A stretch of DNA of 36,707 nucleotides from Natrialba taiwanensis DSM 12281 (GCF_000337595.1 NZ_AOIL01000029.1:24940-61646), one strand, 5' to 3'; numbered from the stretch's first letter, positions 15,643 to 24,390 are shown. Numbers and translations are program-made. Notes: a model not told the origin generated them from the sequence alone.

Positions 15643-16776
15643 ATGAGTGACACGGAACAATCGATTCCGTTCGAGTTCGACCTGTTGACCGATCTGACCG
15701 AGACGAGCGGCGTCCCCGGCTACGAGGACCGCGTTCGCGAATTGGTCGTCAACGAGTTCGACTCGTTTGCCGACCGCGTCCAAACTGACACGATGGGAAA
15801 CGTCGTCGCCACGCTGGAGGGTGACTCCGAGTATTCGGTCGCCGTCGCCGCGCACATGGACGAGATCGGGTTTATGGTTCGGCACGTGCGGAGCGCCGGA
15901 CGGACGGGAGACGGGACGAACGGCGATAGCACCGGCGGCGAGGACGGAGGCGGCTTCGGTTTCCTCGAACTCGAACCGCTCGGGGGCTGGGACGCGCGCG
16001 TTCTCAAGGCTCAGCGCGTGACCGTCCACACCGACGGTGGCGACCTGCCGGGCGTCATCGGCTCCCCGCCGCCGCACACGCTCGACGAGGACGAACGCGA
16101 GCGGACGCCCGACGTTTCGGACCTCTACGTTGACACCGGCCTCCCCTACGGCGAACTCGCCGAGCGCGTCTCGCCGGGCGATCTCGTCACGATGGACCAG
16201 TCCACCGAGCGCCTCGGCGAGACGATCACCGGCAAAGCCCTCGACGACCGCATCTGCCTGTTCGCGATGCTCTCGGCCGCCCGCCGGCTCGCGGACGCTG
16301 ATCTCGACGCGACGATCCACTTCTGTGCCACCGTTCAGGAGGAAGTCGGCCTGCGCGGCGCTCACGCCCTCGGCGTCGACGTCGATCCGGACCTCGCCAT
16401 CGCACTCGATGTGACCGTCGCCAACGACGTTCCCGGCTTCGGCGGCGGCGAGCGCGTCACCGAACTCGGCGAGGGTGCTGCGATCAAACTCAAAGACTCG
16501 AGCGTCATCACGAACGCGAAGGTCCATCGCCGCCTCCAGGCCGTCGCCGACGAGGCGGGAATCGACTCGCAGGTGGAGATTCTGCCCGCCGGCGGCACCG
16601 ATACGGCCGGATTCCAGCACACGGCCGGGGCGAAACCCGTCGGCGCGATTTCGATCCCGACGCGGTACCTCCACACCGTCACGGAGACCGCCCACGTCGA
16701 CGACGTGGCGGCGACGATCGACCTCCTCGAAGCGTTCCTCGCCAGCGAGGACAGCGAGCACGACTATACGCTGTAA
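15643..16776 (+). CDS. M42-family metallopeptidase (glutamyl/TET-type aminopeptidase)
   Basis: A 377-residue co-catalytic zinc (or cobalt) aminopeptidase of family M42, the family of archaeal TET complexes that degrade peptides released by the proteasome. Metal and catalytic residues are visible: AHMDEIGF (His71, Asp73), the bridging Asp in KALDDR (about 201), the EE pair in VQEEVGLRG (233-234), Asp in IALDVT (about 256), and the last His in TRYLHT (about 341). A Gly/Asp/Thr-rich insertion lies at about 86-105 inside the dimerisation region. The ATG at 15643 is two codons after an in-frame GTG and fits the TATA box better. It is sometimes labelled endoglucanase in databases, which is wrong for this family. 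Confidence 0.92.
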   Translation: MSDTEQSIPFEFDLLTDLTETSGVPGYEDRVRELVVNEFDSFADRVQTDTMGNVVATLEGDSEYSVAVAAHMDEIGFMVRHVRSAGRTGDGTNGDSTGGEDGGGFGFLELEPLGGWDARVLKAQRVTVHTDGGDLPGVIGSPPPHTLDEDERERTPDVSDLYVDTGLPYGELAERVSPGDLVTMDQSTERLGETITGKALDDRICLFAMLSAARRLADADLDATIHFCATVQEEVGLRGAHALGVDVDPDLAIALDVTVANDVPGFGGGERVTELGEGAAIKLKDSSVITNAKVHRRLQAVADEAGIDSQVEILPAGGTDTAGFQHTAGAKPVGAISIPTRYLHTVTETAHVDDVAATIDLLEAFLASEDSEHDYTL

Positions 16777-16812
16777 CCGCCGACAGCCCTCGCTGTAACC
16801 GCCGACAGCCCT
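16769..16812. repeat. 22-bp perfect tandem duplication over the M42 stop codon
   Basis: The 22-bp unit at 16769-16790 is repeated exactly at 16791-16812. It carries the TAA stop of the M42 gene in its first copy. Each unit contains GCTGT and ACAGC, which can pair as a small stem, so the duplication creates two successive hairpins between two convergent genes. It could act as a bidirectional terminator or may simply be a recent slippage event. Confidence 0.8.
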
Positions 16813-16827
16813 CTCCACCCCTCGTAC

Positions 16828-18165
16828 TCACAACGCCGCCGCAACCACGTCGATAACGGGCGTCTCGGCGAAGACAACCACATGGTCTCCGCGTTGGACC
16901 CGCGTCTCGCCGCGAGGCGTAATCAACTCCCCGTCGCGCGTAATCGCCCCGATCACGACCCCGTCCGGGAGTTCAGCGATCGCCTCGCGGATCGGCGCGT
17001 CCACCAGCAGGCTCTCGTCGTCGACCTCGAACTCGAGCACCTCCGCGCGGTCGTGTTCTATTATTGCGAGGTTCTCGGTCCGTTGCTCCCTGGTGAACCG
17101 GGTAATCTCTTCCGCTGTCACCCACCGCGGGTTGACCGCAACGTCGATGCCGACCGTCTCGAAGAGATCGACGTACTCGCCGTACTCCACGACACCGAGC
17201 GTCCGTTCGACGCCGATCCGTTTCGCCAGCAGGGAGACGAGCAGGTTCTTCTCGTCGCTATCGAGCGCAGCGATGACGATGTCCGACTCGCCGACGTGCT
17301 CGCGGACGAGAAAGTCGATATCCGTCGCATCGCTCTCGAGAACGAGCGTCTTCGGCAACTGCTCGGCGAGTTCACGCGCGCGATCGGGGTCGCGTTCGAC
17401 GAGTCGCGATTCCAGGCCGTGCTCCTCGAAGAGCCGCGCCGTCTGATAGCCGATCTCGCTCCCGCCAACGATGACGATTTCGTCGGCTTCCTCGAGCGTC
17501 GGTAGTGGCGACAGTGTGCCGGCGAACTCGCGGGTGTTTTCGACGGAGCCGATGACGACGAGTTCATCGCCGGCCTCGATGACGGTCTCGCCGGTCGGGA
17601 CGACGACGTTGTCGTCCCGGATGAGTGCGGCGAACGTCAGCGATTCGAACCGGTCGGCGTCGGCGACGGTTTTGCCGGCGACCGGACTGTCCGGGCTGAT
17701 TTCGAACTCGGCCATGCGAACGAGTCCGTTCGCGAAACTGTCGACATCACGCGCGCCCGGCAGGTTGACGATATCGACGATCGTCTCGGCCGTGTGAAGA
17801 TCGGTACTCACCATGACATCGACGCCGAATGCGCCGTCCGAGCGTTCCCAGGTGCGAAGGAGGTCCGTCTTTTTCACGCGCGCGATCGTGAACGGGTTGT
17901 CGACGGTTTTGGCCGCGCCGCAGACAACGATGTTCGTCGCGTCGTCGTCAGTGCTTGCGACGACCAGATCGGCTTCGTCGATGCCGGCTTCGTCGAGCAT
18001 CTGTCCGGACGTGCCATCCCCTTCGATGGCCATCACGTCGTGTTCGTAGGTGATCGAGTCGACGCGGCGCTCGTCGCGGTCGACGACGACGACCTCGTGA
18101 TCCTGGTCGAGACTGTCCGCGATGTGGGTGCCGACCTCGCCGGCACCGACGACGATGACGCGCAT
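16828..18165 (-). CDS. trkA: Trk potassium-uptake regulatory subunit TrkA (two-RCK form)
   Basis: A 445-residue cytoplasmic protein with two TrkA_N/TrkA_C units. The first NAD-binding Rossmann motif is VVGAGEVG at the N-terminus, and the second is VIVGGSEIG in the middle (about residues 233-241). Each unit is followed by a C-terminal ligand-binding domain; the last ends with GDHVVVFAE. TrkA gates the TrkH/KtrB K+ channel in response to NADH/ATP, which is important because haloarchaea accumulate molar K+. No membrane TrkH gene lies alongside, so it acts in trans or with a remote partner. It is convergent with the M42 gene. Confidence 0.93.
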   Translation of the reverse strand: MRVIVVGAGEVGTHIADSLDQDHEVVVVDRDERRVDSITYEHDVMAIEGDGTSGQMLDEAGIDEADLVVASTDDDATNIVVCGAAKTVDNPFTIARVKKTDLLRTWERSDGAFGVDVMVSTDLHTAETIVDIVNLPGARDVDSFANGLVRMAEFEISPDSPVAGKTVADADRFESLTFAALIRDDNVVVPTGETVIEAGDELVVIGSVENTREFAGTLSPLPTLEEADEIVIVGGSEIGYQTARLFEEHGLESRLVERDPDRARELAEQLPKTLVLESDATDIDFLVREHVGESDIVIAALDSDEKNLLVSLLAKRIGVERTLGVVEYGEYVDLFETVGIDVAVNPRWVTAEEITRFTREQRTENLAIIEHDRAEVLEFEVDDESLLVDAPIREAIAELPDGVVIGAITRDGELITPRGETRVQRGDHVVVFAETPVIDVVAAAL

Positions 18166-18403
18166 CGCGAATCACCGGCCGCCGCCGTCGGCAGTGGTGC
18201 TCACTGTACTCCGGTATTGGTGCCGGTCTCGAGGGCAGCGGGTTCCAGTTCGTCGAGAGACGCCAGCCTGTTCCATACGCCACGTACGCGGGCACGGCGT
18301 AAGAATTGTCTGCCAGCAGACGTGACTGTGCCGGTCCAGCCAGCCATAGTGGATAGAAGAGTGGCCGTTTCGAACCCGGCACCGTCGGCCCACGGATCGC
18401 GGA

Positions 18404-18925
18404 TCAGGGTAACTCGTGAACAGTTAATTCTACGTCGCGGGGCCGGCCCTCGATGTCTTCCACGAGTCGGCTGACGACGCCTTTGGCCTCGCTCAGGAGT
18501 CGCGGCTTGACCTTCCCGATCACCCAGTCGAGCGAGACGAACCGGGGAAGCGAAATCGCGTTCTCGTCCGCGGAGTGGGGATCGTACACCGCCTCGAAGT
18601 AGATCCGGCTTGCGGTCTCTTCTTCCGGCGGGGCGGCGTCGGGTTCCGGTTCGATCCGCCACTCGCCGCGAGCGGCGAGATTGTTCCGTAACTCCCACGT
18701 GAGCGATTCGGGCGGCGTAATCGACGTCACCTCCGATCGGGCCGTATAGCTGAGTTTCCACCAGGCGAGTCGGAGATCGTAGACCGAGCCGACACCGCCG
18801 TCGCCGTGGACGCGAACGTCCGTCAAGTGCTCCGTATAGCGCGGATAGTCGGTAAACGACCGCACGTACGGAAAGACCTCCTCCGGCGAACGATAGGCAA
18901 CGGTACTGAGGAGAATTCTGTCCAC
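18404..18925 (-). CDS. SRPBCC (START/polyketide cyclase-like) domain protein
   Basis: A 173-residue protein of the helix-grip fold, beginning with the typical strand DRILLSTVAYRSPEEVFPYV and ending with the long C-terminal helix (LSEAKGVVSRLVEDIEGR). Related archaeal proteins resemble the coenzyme Q-binding COQ10/RatA group and bind hydrophobic ligands. No catalytic residues are evident. I use the GTG at 18925 because the family starts here and the TATA-like element AATCCTTACG (minus strand, about 18951-18960) puts the transcription start next to it. The 18 extra upstream codons are unlikely to be translated. It diverges from the FAD-protein gene at 19097. Confidence 0.75.
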   Translation of the reverse strand: MDRILLSTVAYRSPEEVFPYVRSFTDYPRYTEHLTDVRVHGDGGVGSVYDLRLAWWKLSYTARSEVTSITPPESLTWELRNNLAARGEWRIEPEPDAAPPEEETASRIYFEAVYDPHSADENAISLPRFVSLDWVIGKVKPRLLSEAKGVVSRLVEDIEGRPRDVELTVHELP

Positions 18926-19096
18926 GGCGGCAGTATGACGGGCCCGCCCGTAAGGATTCTCATTGCTGTAGCCCGGCATTCCTCTCCTCCTCCGGTTTCA
19001 CCGCCATACCCATCCATGCACCAACACCTGCCCGCTCGCTGCTCGTCTTCCGCCGCCGAGAACAACCTCTATAGCCGTGCCGGACAACGACCATCC

Positions 19097-19834
19097 ATGC
19101 ACGATCTCTGTATCGTCGGCGGCGGCGTCGCCGGCCTCGCCACGTCGATTTTCACCGCGCGCGCAGGACTCGACACGCTCGTCATCGACGGCGGCGAGTC
19201 CATCCTCGCACGCAACGCCAGCCTCGAGAACTACCCCGGCTTCCCGAACGGCGTCGACGCCCGCCGGTACCTGCAACTGGCCCGCGAACAGGCGCGAAAC
19301 GCCGGTGCAACGTTCGAACTCGGGCGGGTGACGAGCGCCGACCGCCGAGACGACACCGACCCTGAAGCGGGGTTCGTCCTCGAAACCGACGGCGGCGACC
19401 CGATCGAGGCGCGCCGAATCGTCGCCGCCTCCTGGTCCGACAGCGAATATCTCGTCCCGCTGGATGTCGGCCGGACACAACGCGGCAGCAAACACTTCGT
19501 TTCCGTCGATGAGGCGGGGCGAACGGCCGTCGACGGCGTCTACGCCGCCGGCCGACTCGCCGGCGAACCCCACCAGACAATCGTCGCGGCGGGCCACGGC
19601 GCGACGGTCGGCCTTGCCGTGATCCACGACTCCGATGTCAACTTCTATCACGACTGGGTCGCCCCGGAAGGCTACTTCACCGGCCGCGGCCGCGACGTGC
19701 CGCCGGGGTGTGAGGAGATCGACGACGACGAACGACGTGAACGTGACGAGCGGGCGAGGGAGACGATGCTCGAGGCGTTCGCGGAGCCGCTTGACGACCA
19801 GCCGACGATGCACCCGAGCGTCGAACAGGACTGA
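19097..19834 (+). CDS. Short thioredoxin-reductase-like FAD protein lacking CxxC
   Basis: A 245-residue flavoprotein. The N-terminal dinucleotide fold is IVGGGVAGLATSIF, and the matching C-terminal FAD segment is GVYAAGRLAGEPHQTIVAAGHGATVGLAVI, as in thioredoxin reductases. The central NAD(P)H domain with its CxxC is missing, and total length is about 80 residues short of a classical reductase. It therefore probably cannot reduce thioredoxin. A haloarchaeal FAD-dependent oxidoreductase of unknown substrate is the safest reading. The ATG at 19097 is supported by a TATA-like CTATAG (19068-19073) about 26 nt upstream. The C-terminus is acidic and likely disordered. Confidence 0.82.
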   Translation: MHDLCIVGGGVAGLATSIFTARAGLDTLVIDGGESILARNASLENYPGFPNGVDARRYLQLAREQARNAGATFELGRVTSADRRDDTDPEAGFVLETDGGDPIEARRIVAASWSDSEYLVPLDVGRTQRGSKHFVSVDEAGRTAVDGVYAAGRLAGEPHQTIVAAGHGATVGLAVIHDSDVNFYHDWVAPEGYFTGRGRDVPPGCEEIDDDERRERDERARETMLEAFAEPLDDQPTMHPSVEQD

Positions 19835-19896
19835 CTCCGCCTGAACTCGAGTTCAGGTGCACCGACTGCAGCAAGTGCCGATCCCCCCATCAAGTT

Positions 19897-19933
19897 ATCA
19901 CGATCTCTGTGGGAGTGCAGATACCGTCGTGAT
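19897..19933. promoter_or_regulatory. Inverted repeat in the siderophore-gene promoter
   Basis: ATCACGA (19897-19903) and TCGTGAT (19927-19933) are perfect 7-bp reverse complements separated by 23 nt. They overlap the TATA-like AAGTTATC and reach close to the ATG at 19940. A repressor bound here would block initiation. An iron-responsive regulator would make biological sense, but the site does not match a DtxR-type consensus that I can name. Confidence 0.35.
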
Positions 19934-19939
19934 GCGAGT

Positions 19940-22165
19940 ATGACCCGGTTGAACCAGCGCGACTGCACGCCGATTCGCCTTCGAACGATCGCGGAACGAG
20001 ACGCGTTCGGAGCGGCAGTCTGCTATTTGAACGCCCGTGGTAACGGCGGCGACAGTGGCTGTGACAGTGGTGAGACCAGCGATGGAAACCGCGCCGTCTC
20101 CGCCGAGGAGGCGTTTCTCGAGGCGCTCGAGTTCGCCCGGCGCGAGATTCTGCACCAGTTCGTCCACGGGGTGCTCCGCGGGCGACCTGCCGGCGTTCCA
20201 ACTGCACGGGTCGTGGAGCGCGAGTCGCCCGCTATCCCGGACGCGGAGGGCTTCGAACGCACCGCGTTCGATGGGACGCAACTGCTCGAAGCAGTCACAC
20301 CGCTTCCGACGACGTGCCGGCAGCTCGCGTTGCTCCCGTTTCCGGCTTCGGAGACGGTTCTGGTCGCACCGATCGCACGCCGGCACGGATACGACCGCTT
20401 TCGACTCGTCGGTCCGGTGTCCCGGCTGTCGACGGCCCGCTCGTCGGGAACCGTAGCGAACGCCCGCGCCGCCCCGTCCGCGACGCGGGTTGGGATGCCT
20501 GGTGAACTCGTTTCGCTGCTCGAACGCGAGGGCGGATTTTCCGACGCCGCACAGGCGGATCGAATCTGGGAGGAAGTCGCCGAAAGCGTCGCGAACCTCG
20601 CGCTTGCGCGACTCGCCACGGGTGTTCACGCGCGAGCGGTCGAGACGGCGGCGGAGACAGCGGAAACGGCGACCGACTCCCCCTTGGAACCGATCGAGGC
20701 GGGTATCGCTGCTGCCGATGACGCCGCCGCTTTCGAGCGAATCGTTACCGACGGTCACCCGTTCCATCCGGCTGGGAAGCTTCGCCGCGGGATGACCGCT
20801 GCGGACGGACTTGCGTACGCACCCGAGTTCACCGACCGAGTCGACCTGCGGTTCGTCGCCATCGAACGGGACGCCGCGCTCGAAACACGGTCAAGGGGTG
20901 CGGATGGCGAGAGTCTGACCACTCGCCTGTTCAGGCTGTTCGACGGGCTCGAGGCGGCGCTCGAGCGAGCGATCCCCGGGTCGGCCGATGCAGCCGCGTA
21001 CGCCGTCGTTCCGGTCCACCCGTTCCAGTACCATCACACGGTACCGGAGCGCTACGCGCGACAGTGTGCGTCCGGGCGGATCGTCCCGATACCAGAGTGC
21101 AGCCGGCCGGCGACGCCTCAGCTCAATCTCCGGACGGTGGTCCCGTTCGAGAGCGAGCGGACGGCCGACGGGCCGCTTTCGCACCTCAAACTCGCGATCG
21201 ATGTCCAGACGACGAACGTCGTTCGGACGCTGTCCCCACAGGCCGTCACGAATGGCCCGCGGGTGACTGCCCTCATGAGGGAGATTGCAGCGCGGGAATC
21301 GTTCGAGTCGCTGGGAATCGTCCCGGAGCCGGCAGCGACGTGTTACTACCCGCCCGGCGGTTCGCAGCCCTACACGGCCGGCGACGAGTTCGACGACGCC
21401 CGTCACCTCTCGGCACTGGTTCGGACCAATCCCCTCGCACACCCGCTGGTTGGGGGCGCAGATGACGCGATTCCCGTGGTGGCGTCGAGCCTGCTCGCCG
21501 AGTCGCCTGCGACGGGGCGGCCACTCGTCCGTGATCTCATCGAGCGCTACGCGACAGTGACGGAGACGACGACCGTTGCCGAGGCGGCGCTCGCGTTCGT
21601 CGACGCGTACGCCGGCGTCGTCGTCCCCGAGCAGCTACGCCTGCTGACGACGTACGGCATCGCCCTCGAGAGCCACCTCCAGAACAGTCTCCTCGTCCTC
21701 GATCGCGAACGCGCGCATCCGATCGGGACGCTCGTCCGCGACCTCGGCGGGATTCGCGTGCACAGCGGCCGCCTCGGCGAGCACGGACTCTCGTTTACGC
21801 CCTACCCCGACTCGGACCTCGACGCCGACGGCGAGCGCGACCTCCACCGAAAACTGTACTACGCACTCTTTCAGAACCACCTCGCTGAACTCGTCGCGAC
21901 GATCGCCGCCGAAACGGCCGTCGACGAGCGGGCGTGCTGGGTCCGGATTCGGGCGCATTGCGAACAAGCGTTCGAGCAGGTCCGCGCCAATACGGCGGTC
22001 CCCAATTCCCGAGTTCGTCGCGACGAGCGCGCGCTGTTTGCGGAGCGAGCGACTCACAAGGCCCTGACCGCGATGCGACTACGGGGCAAGCGCCACGAGT
22101 ACGTGACCAGCGAGGTATCGAACCCGCTGACGCCGGCGGGGCGAGCGGTGATCGACCCCACCTGA
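19940..22165 (+). CDS. IucA/IucC-family NRPS-independent siderophore synthetase
   Basis: A 741-residue NIS synthetase, the enzyme class that adenylates citrate or another carboxylate and couples it to an amine or hydroxylamine to build siderophores. The ATP/carboxylate motif GHPFHPAGK is at 272-280. Later conserved segments are VPVHPFQ, TLSPQ..TNGPR, ALESHLQN, RDLGGIRVH and, in the FhuF-like C-terminal part, KRHEYVTSEVSNPL. Length is slightly above the usual 580-650 because of an N-terminal region and Ala/Thr/Glu-rich inserts (about 35-50 and 233-246). No decarboxylase, aminotransferase, monooxygenase, acetyltransferase or transporter gene is adjacent, so it is an orphan here. It is followed 66 nt later by coaBC. 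Confidence 0.9.
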   Translation: MTRLNQRDCTPIRLRTIAERDAFGAAVCYLNARGNGGDSGCDSGETSDGNRAVSAEEAFLEALEFARREILHQFVHGVLRGRPAGVPTARVVERESPAIPDAEGFERTAFDGTQLLEAVTPLPTTCRQLALLPFPASETVLVAPIARRHGYDRFRLVGPVSRLSTARSSGTVANARAAPSATRVGMPGELVSLLEREGGFSDAAQADRIWEEVAESVANLALARLATGVHARAVETAAETAETATDSPLEPIEAGIAAADDAAAFERIVTDGHPFHPAGKLRRGMTAADGLAYAPEFTDRVDLRFVAIERDAALETRSRGADGESLTTRLFRLFDGLEAALERAIPGSADAAAYAVVPVHPFQYHHTVPERYARQCASGRIVPIPECSRPATPQLNLRTVVPFESERTADGPLSHLKLAIDVQTTNVVRTLSPQAVTNGPRVTALMREIAARESFESLGIVPEPAATCYYPPGGSQPYTAGDEFDDARHLSALVRTNPLAHPLVGGADDAIPVVASSLLAESPATGRPLVRDLIERYATVTETTTVAEAALAFVDAYAGVVVPEQLRLLTTYGIALESHLQNSLLVLDRERAHPIGTLVRDLGGIRVHSGRLGEHGLSFTPYPDSDLDADGERDLHRKLYYALFQNHLAELVATIAAETAVDERACWVRIRAHCEQAFEQVRANTAVPNSRVRRDERALFAERATHKALTAMRLRGKRHEYVTSEVSNPLTPAGRAVIDPT

Positions 22166-22231
22166 GCGGGCCGTTGGATACCGGGTAGCGCCTCGCTACC
22201 CTTAACACACTGCCGGGAGAATACCGGACGA

Positions 22232-23404
22232 ATGCTCGAAGGCGTCAACGTCGCGCTCGGGGTGACGGGCTCGATCGCGGCCGTCAAGACGGTCGAACTG
22301 GCCCACGAACTGCGACGACGAGGGGCCACAGTCCGCGGCGTGATGACCGATAGTGCGCAGGGAATCATCCCCCCCTGGGCGCTCGAGTTCGCGACCGACA
22401 CCGAGGTCGTCACGGAGATTACGGGCAGCGTCGAACACGTCGAACTCTGCGGAAACGACGGCTGGGCGGACGTCTTCCTGATCGCGCCAGCGACGGCCAA
22501 TACGGTCGGCAAAATCGCGGGTGCGATCGACGATACGCCTGTGACGACGTGTGCGACGACTGCACTCGGAGCCGGAACCCCGATCGTGATCGCACCGGCG
22601 ATGCACAAGCCGATGTACGACCACCCCGGCGTGCTCGAGGCCATCGAAACCGTCGAGGACTGGGGCGTCGAGTTCGTCGACCCGCGAATCGAGGAGGGAA
22701 AAGCGAAGATCGCGACCGAGGAGGCGATCGTCTGTGAGACCGCCCGCGCGGCCGGCGACCGTCCGCTTGCCGACCAGCACGTCGTCGTCACGAGCGGTGC
22801 GACGACCGAAGCCATCGATCCGGTGCGCGTCCTCACGAACCGATCGTCGGGGAAGATGGGCCGCGCCGTCGCCGCCGCCTGCTACGTTCGCGGTGCCGAC
22901 GTGACGCTCGTCCACGACGGGGCGTCCGTCCCCTACGCCGATGTCCGAAGCGTCGAAAGTGCCACGGAGATGCTCGAAACCACGCGAGACGTCTGTGCCG
23001 GCGGGTCCGGAGCCACCGCCGATGCCCTCGTCTCGGCCGCCGCCATCGGCGATTATACCGTCGAAACCAGTCCGGAGAAGATCCGCTCCGGACAGGATCT
23101 CACGCTCGATCTCGAACCCACCCCGAAACTCATCGACGACCTTCGCGAGGCGTTCCCCGACCTGCCTATCGTCGGGTTCAAGACCGAAACGTCGGGCGAC
23201 GACGCGAAGATGATCGACCAAGCCCGAGAGATGCTCGCGCGCGCTGAACTCGCGTTCGTCGTCGCGAACGATGCGAGCGTAATGGGTGCAGAGCAGACGC
23301 GCGCATTGCTCGTTCACGCGACAGATGTCGCCCAGTTCGAGGGGGCGAAAGCGGCGCTGGGTGGGGAAATTGCGGATTCGATCGCGGCAGTACTCGACAG
23401 CTAG
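22232..23404 (+). CDS. coaBC: Bifunctional phosphopantothenoylcysteine decarboxylase / phosphopantothenate-cysteine ligase
   Basis: A 390-residue fusion that performs two steps of coenzyme A synthesis. The N-terminal flavoprotein CoaC domain (to about 185) shows VTGSIAAVK, the catalytic His69 in SVEHVEL, the PATANT motif (86-91) and the substrate clamp region APAMHKPMYDH. The C-terminal CoaB domain begins VVVTSGATTEAIDPVRVLTNRSSGKMG, with AAIGDY and GFKTET further on. The length is normal for the family. The ATG at 22232 directly begins the flavodoxin-like strand. Confidence 0.95.
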   Translation: MLEGVNVALGVTGSIAAVKTVELAHELRRRGATVRGVMTDSAQGIIPPWALEFATDTEVVTEITGSVEHVELCGNDGWADVFLIAPATANTVGKIAGAIDDTPVTTCATTALGAGTPIVIAPAMHKPMYDHPGVLEAIETVEDWGVEFVDPRIEEGKAKIATEEAIVCETARAAGDRPLADQHVVVTSGATTEAIDPVRVLTNRSSGKMGRAVAAACYVRGADVTLVHDGASVPYADVRSVESATEMLETTRDVCAGGSGATADALVSAAAIGDYTVETSPEKIRSGQDLTLDLEPTPKLIDDLREAFPDLPIVGFKTETSGDDAKMIDQAREMLARAELAFVVANDASVMGAEQTRALLVHATDVAQFEGAKAALGGEIADSIAAVLDS

Positions 23405-23440
23405 TCAACCAATTGATGCATGCAAAGTGGGGCAGGAAAG

Positions 23441-23448
23441 TTATATAG
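23441..23448 (+). promoter_or_regulatory. TATA box of the DUF7344 gene
   Basis: TTATATAG predicts transcription starting at about 23468-23474, so the mRNA would begin with the hairpin at 23474-23495 and have a leader of about 55 nt. An imperfect palindrome TTGATGCATGCAA (23413-23425) lies about 20 bp upstream of the box. Confidence 0.6.
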
Positions 23449-23473
23449 GTGGCGTTCATCCCACTGAACTAAC

Positions 23474-23495
23474 GCATTCAGTCTCGGCTGAATGC
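23474..23495 (+). promoter_or_regulatory. Perfect hairpin or operator in the leader of the DUF7344 gene
   Basis: GCATTCAG (23474-23481) and CTGAATGC (23488-23495) are perfect 8-bp complements around the 6-nt loop TCTCGG. The element lies between the TATA box and the GTG start, at or just after the predicted transcription start. It can be either a DNA operator or an RNA stem at the mRNA 5' end. Confidence 0.55.
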
Positions 23496-23527
23496 TCGCG
23501 GGTTTGAGTGGATAGAGGTGATTCGGA

Positions 23528-24301
23528 GTGGTCCAGCAACAACGGGATGATCGTATCGAACGCGGGTCGAAGGGTGGGGGAGCCGAGCGTGAACGTGACA
23601 ATAAAGCAGAGGGGTCTGGAGCGCGCGATGACTCGACATCCGATGGAACGGAAACGAAAACGGAAACGGGCGCTGCGGCGAAATCGACACGACGGAACGG
23701 GTCCGGGGACGCGTCTGCATCCGACTCGGCTGCAGGCGCTGACGCTGAGCTGGACCCCCTCTCGAAAGGCGAAGTCTTCGAAGTCCTGCGCAATCAGCGC
23801 CGGCGCTACGTCCTCCACTTTCTGAAACAGGATGGCCGGCCCGTTGAACTCGGCGACCTTGCACAGCAACTCGCGGCGTGGGAGTACGAGACCACCCTCG
23901 ACGGCGTTACGTCCGCACAGCGAAAACGCGTCTATACCACGCTTCAGCAGACGCATCTCCCGAAAATGGACGAGGTCGGCATTCTCCAGTTCGACTCCGA
24001 TCGCGGCGTTATCCGGGCGACCGACCGGACCCGAGATATCAGCGTCTATCTCGAAATCGTTCCCGGTCACGAGTTCGCCTGGCGGGAACTGTACCTGTCG
24101 CTGGGTGCGATCGGGTCGGCACTGGTCGCCGCGCTCTGGCTCGGAATCTATCCGCTCACGATGTTGTCGGATCTGTCCTGGCTCGCACTCGTCTCGATAA
24201 CGGTGACGGTAACGGCGGTCGTCCACATCTACCACGAGCGACATATGCGCCTCGGCCGCGGTGAGCAGCCGCCCGAACTCAGTTACGGGCCGGGAGAGTA
24301 A
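23528..24301 (+). CDS. DUF7344 winged-helix membrane-anchored regulator
   Basis: A 257-residue haloarchaeal protein. Residues 1-75 are polar, charged and probably disordered. A winged-helix-like domain follows (about 78-170), with the family hallmark FEVLRNQRRRYVLHFLKQ and the motif TLQQTHLPKMDEVGILQFD. Two transmembrane helices lie near the C-terminus (about 188-208 and 215-238). The architecture suggests a membrane-tethered transcription factor; targets are unknown. The start is the GTG at 23528. A leader of about 55 nt contains a perfect hairpin, so autoregulation is possible. Confidence 0.8.
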   Translation: MVQQQRDDRIERGSKGGGAERERDNKAEGSGARDDSTSDGTETKTETGAAAKSTRRNGSGDASASDSAAGADAELDPLSKGEVFEVLRNQRRRYVLHFLKQDGRPVELGDLAQQLAAWEYETTLDGVTSAQRKRVYTTLQQTHLPKMDEVGILQFDSDRGVIRATDRTRDISVYLEIVPGHEFAWRELYLSLGAIGSALVAALWLGIYPLTMLSDLSWLALVSITVTVTAVVHIYHERHMRLGRGEQPPELSYGPGE

Positions 24302-24390
24302 CGACGGCGGCGGGGAGACGTGAACCGACCAGCCCGAACCCACACGCGACTGAACTCGTCGTCCCACTGGGACAACGAGCACGGGTGAGC

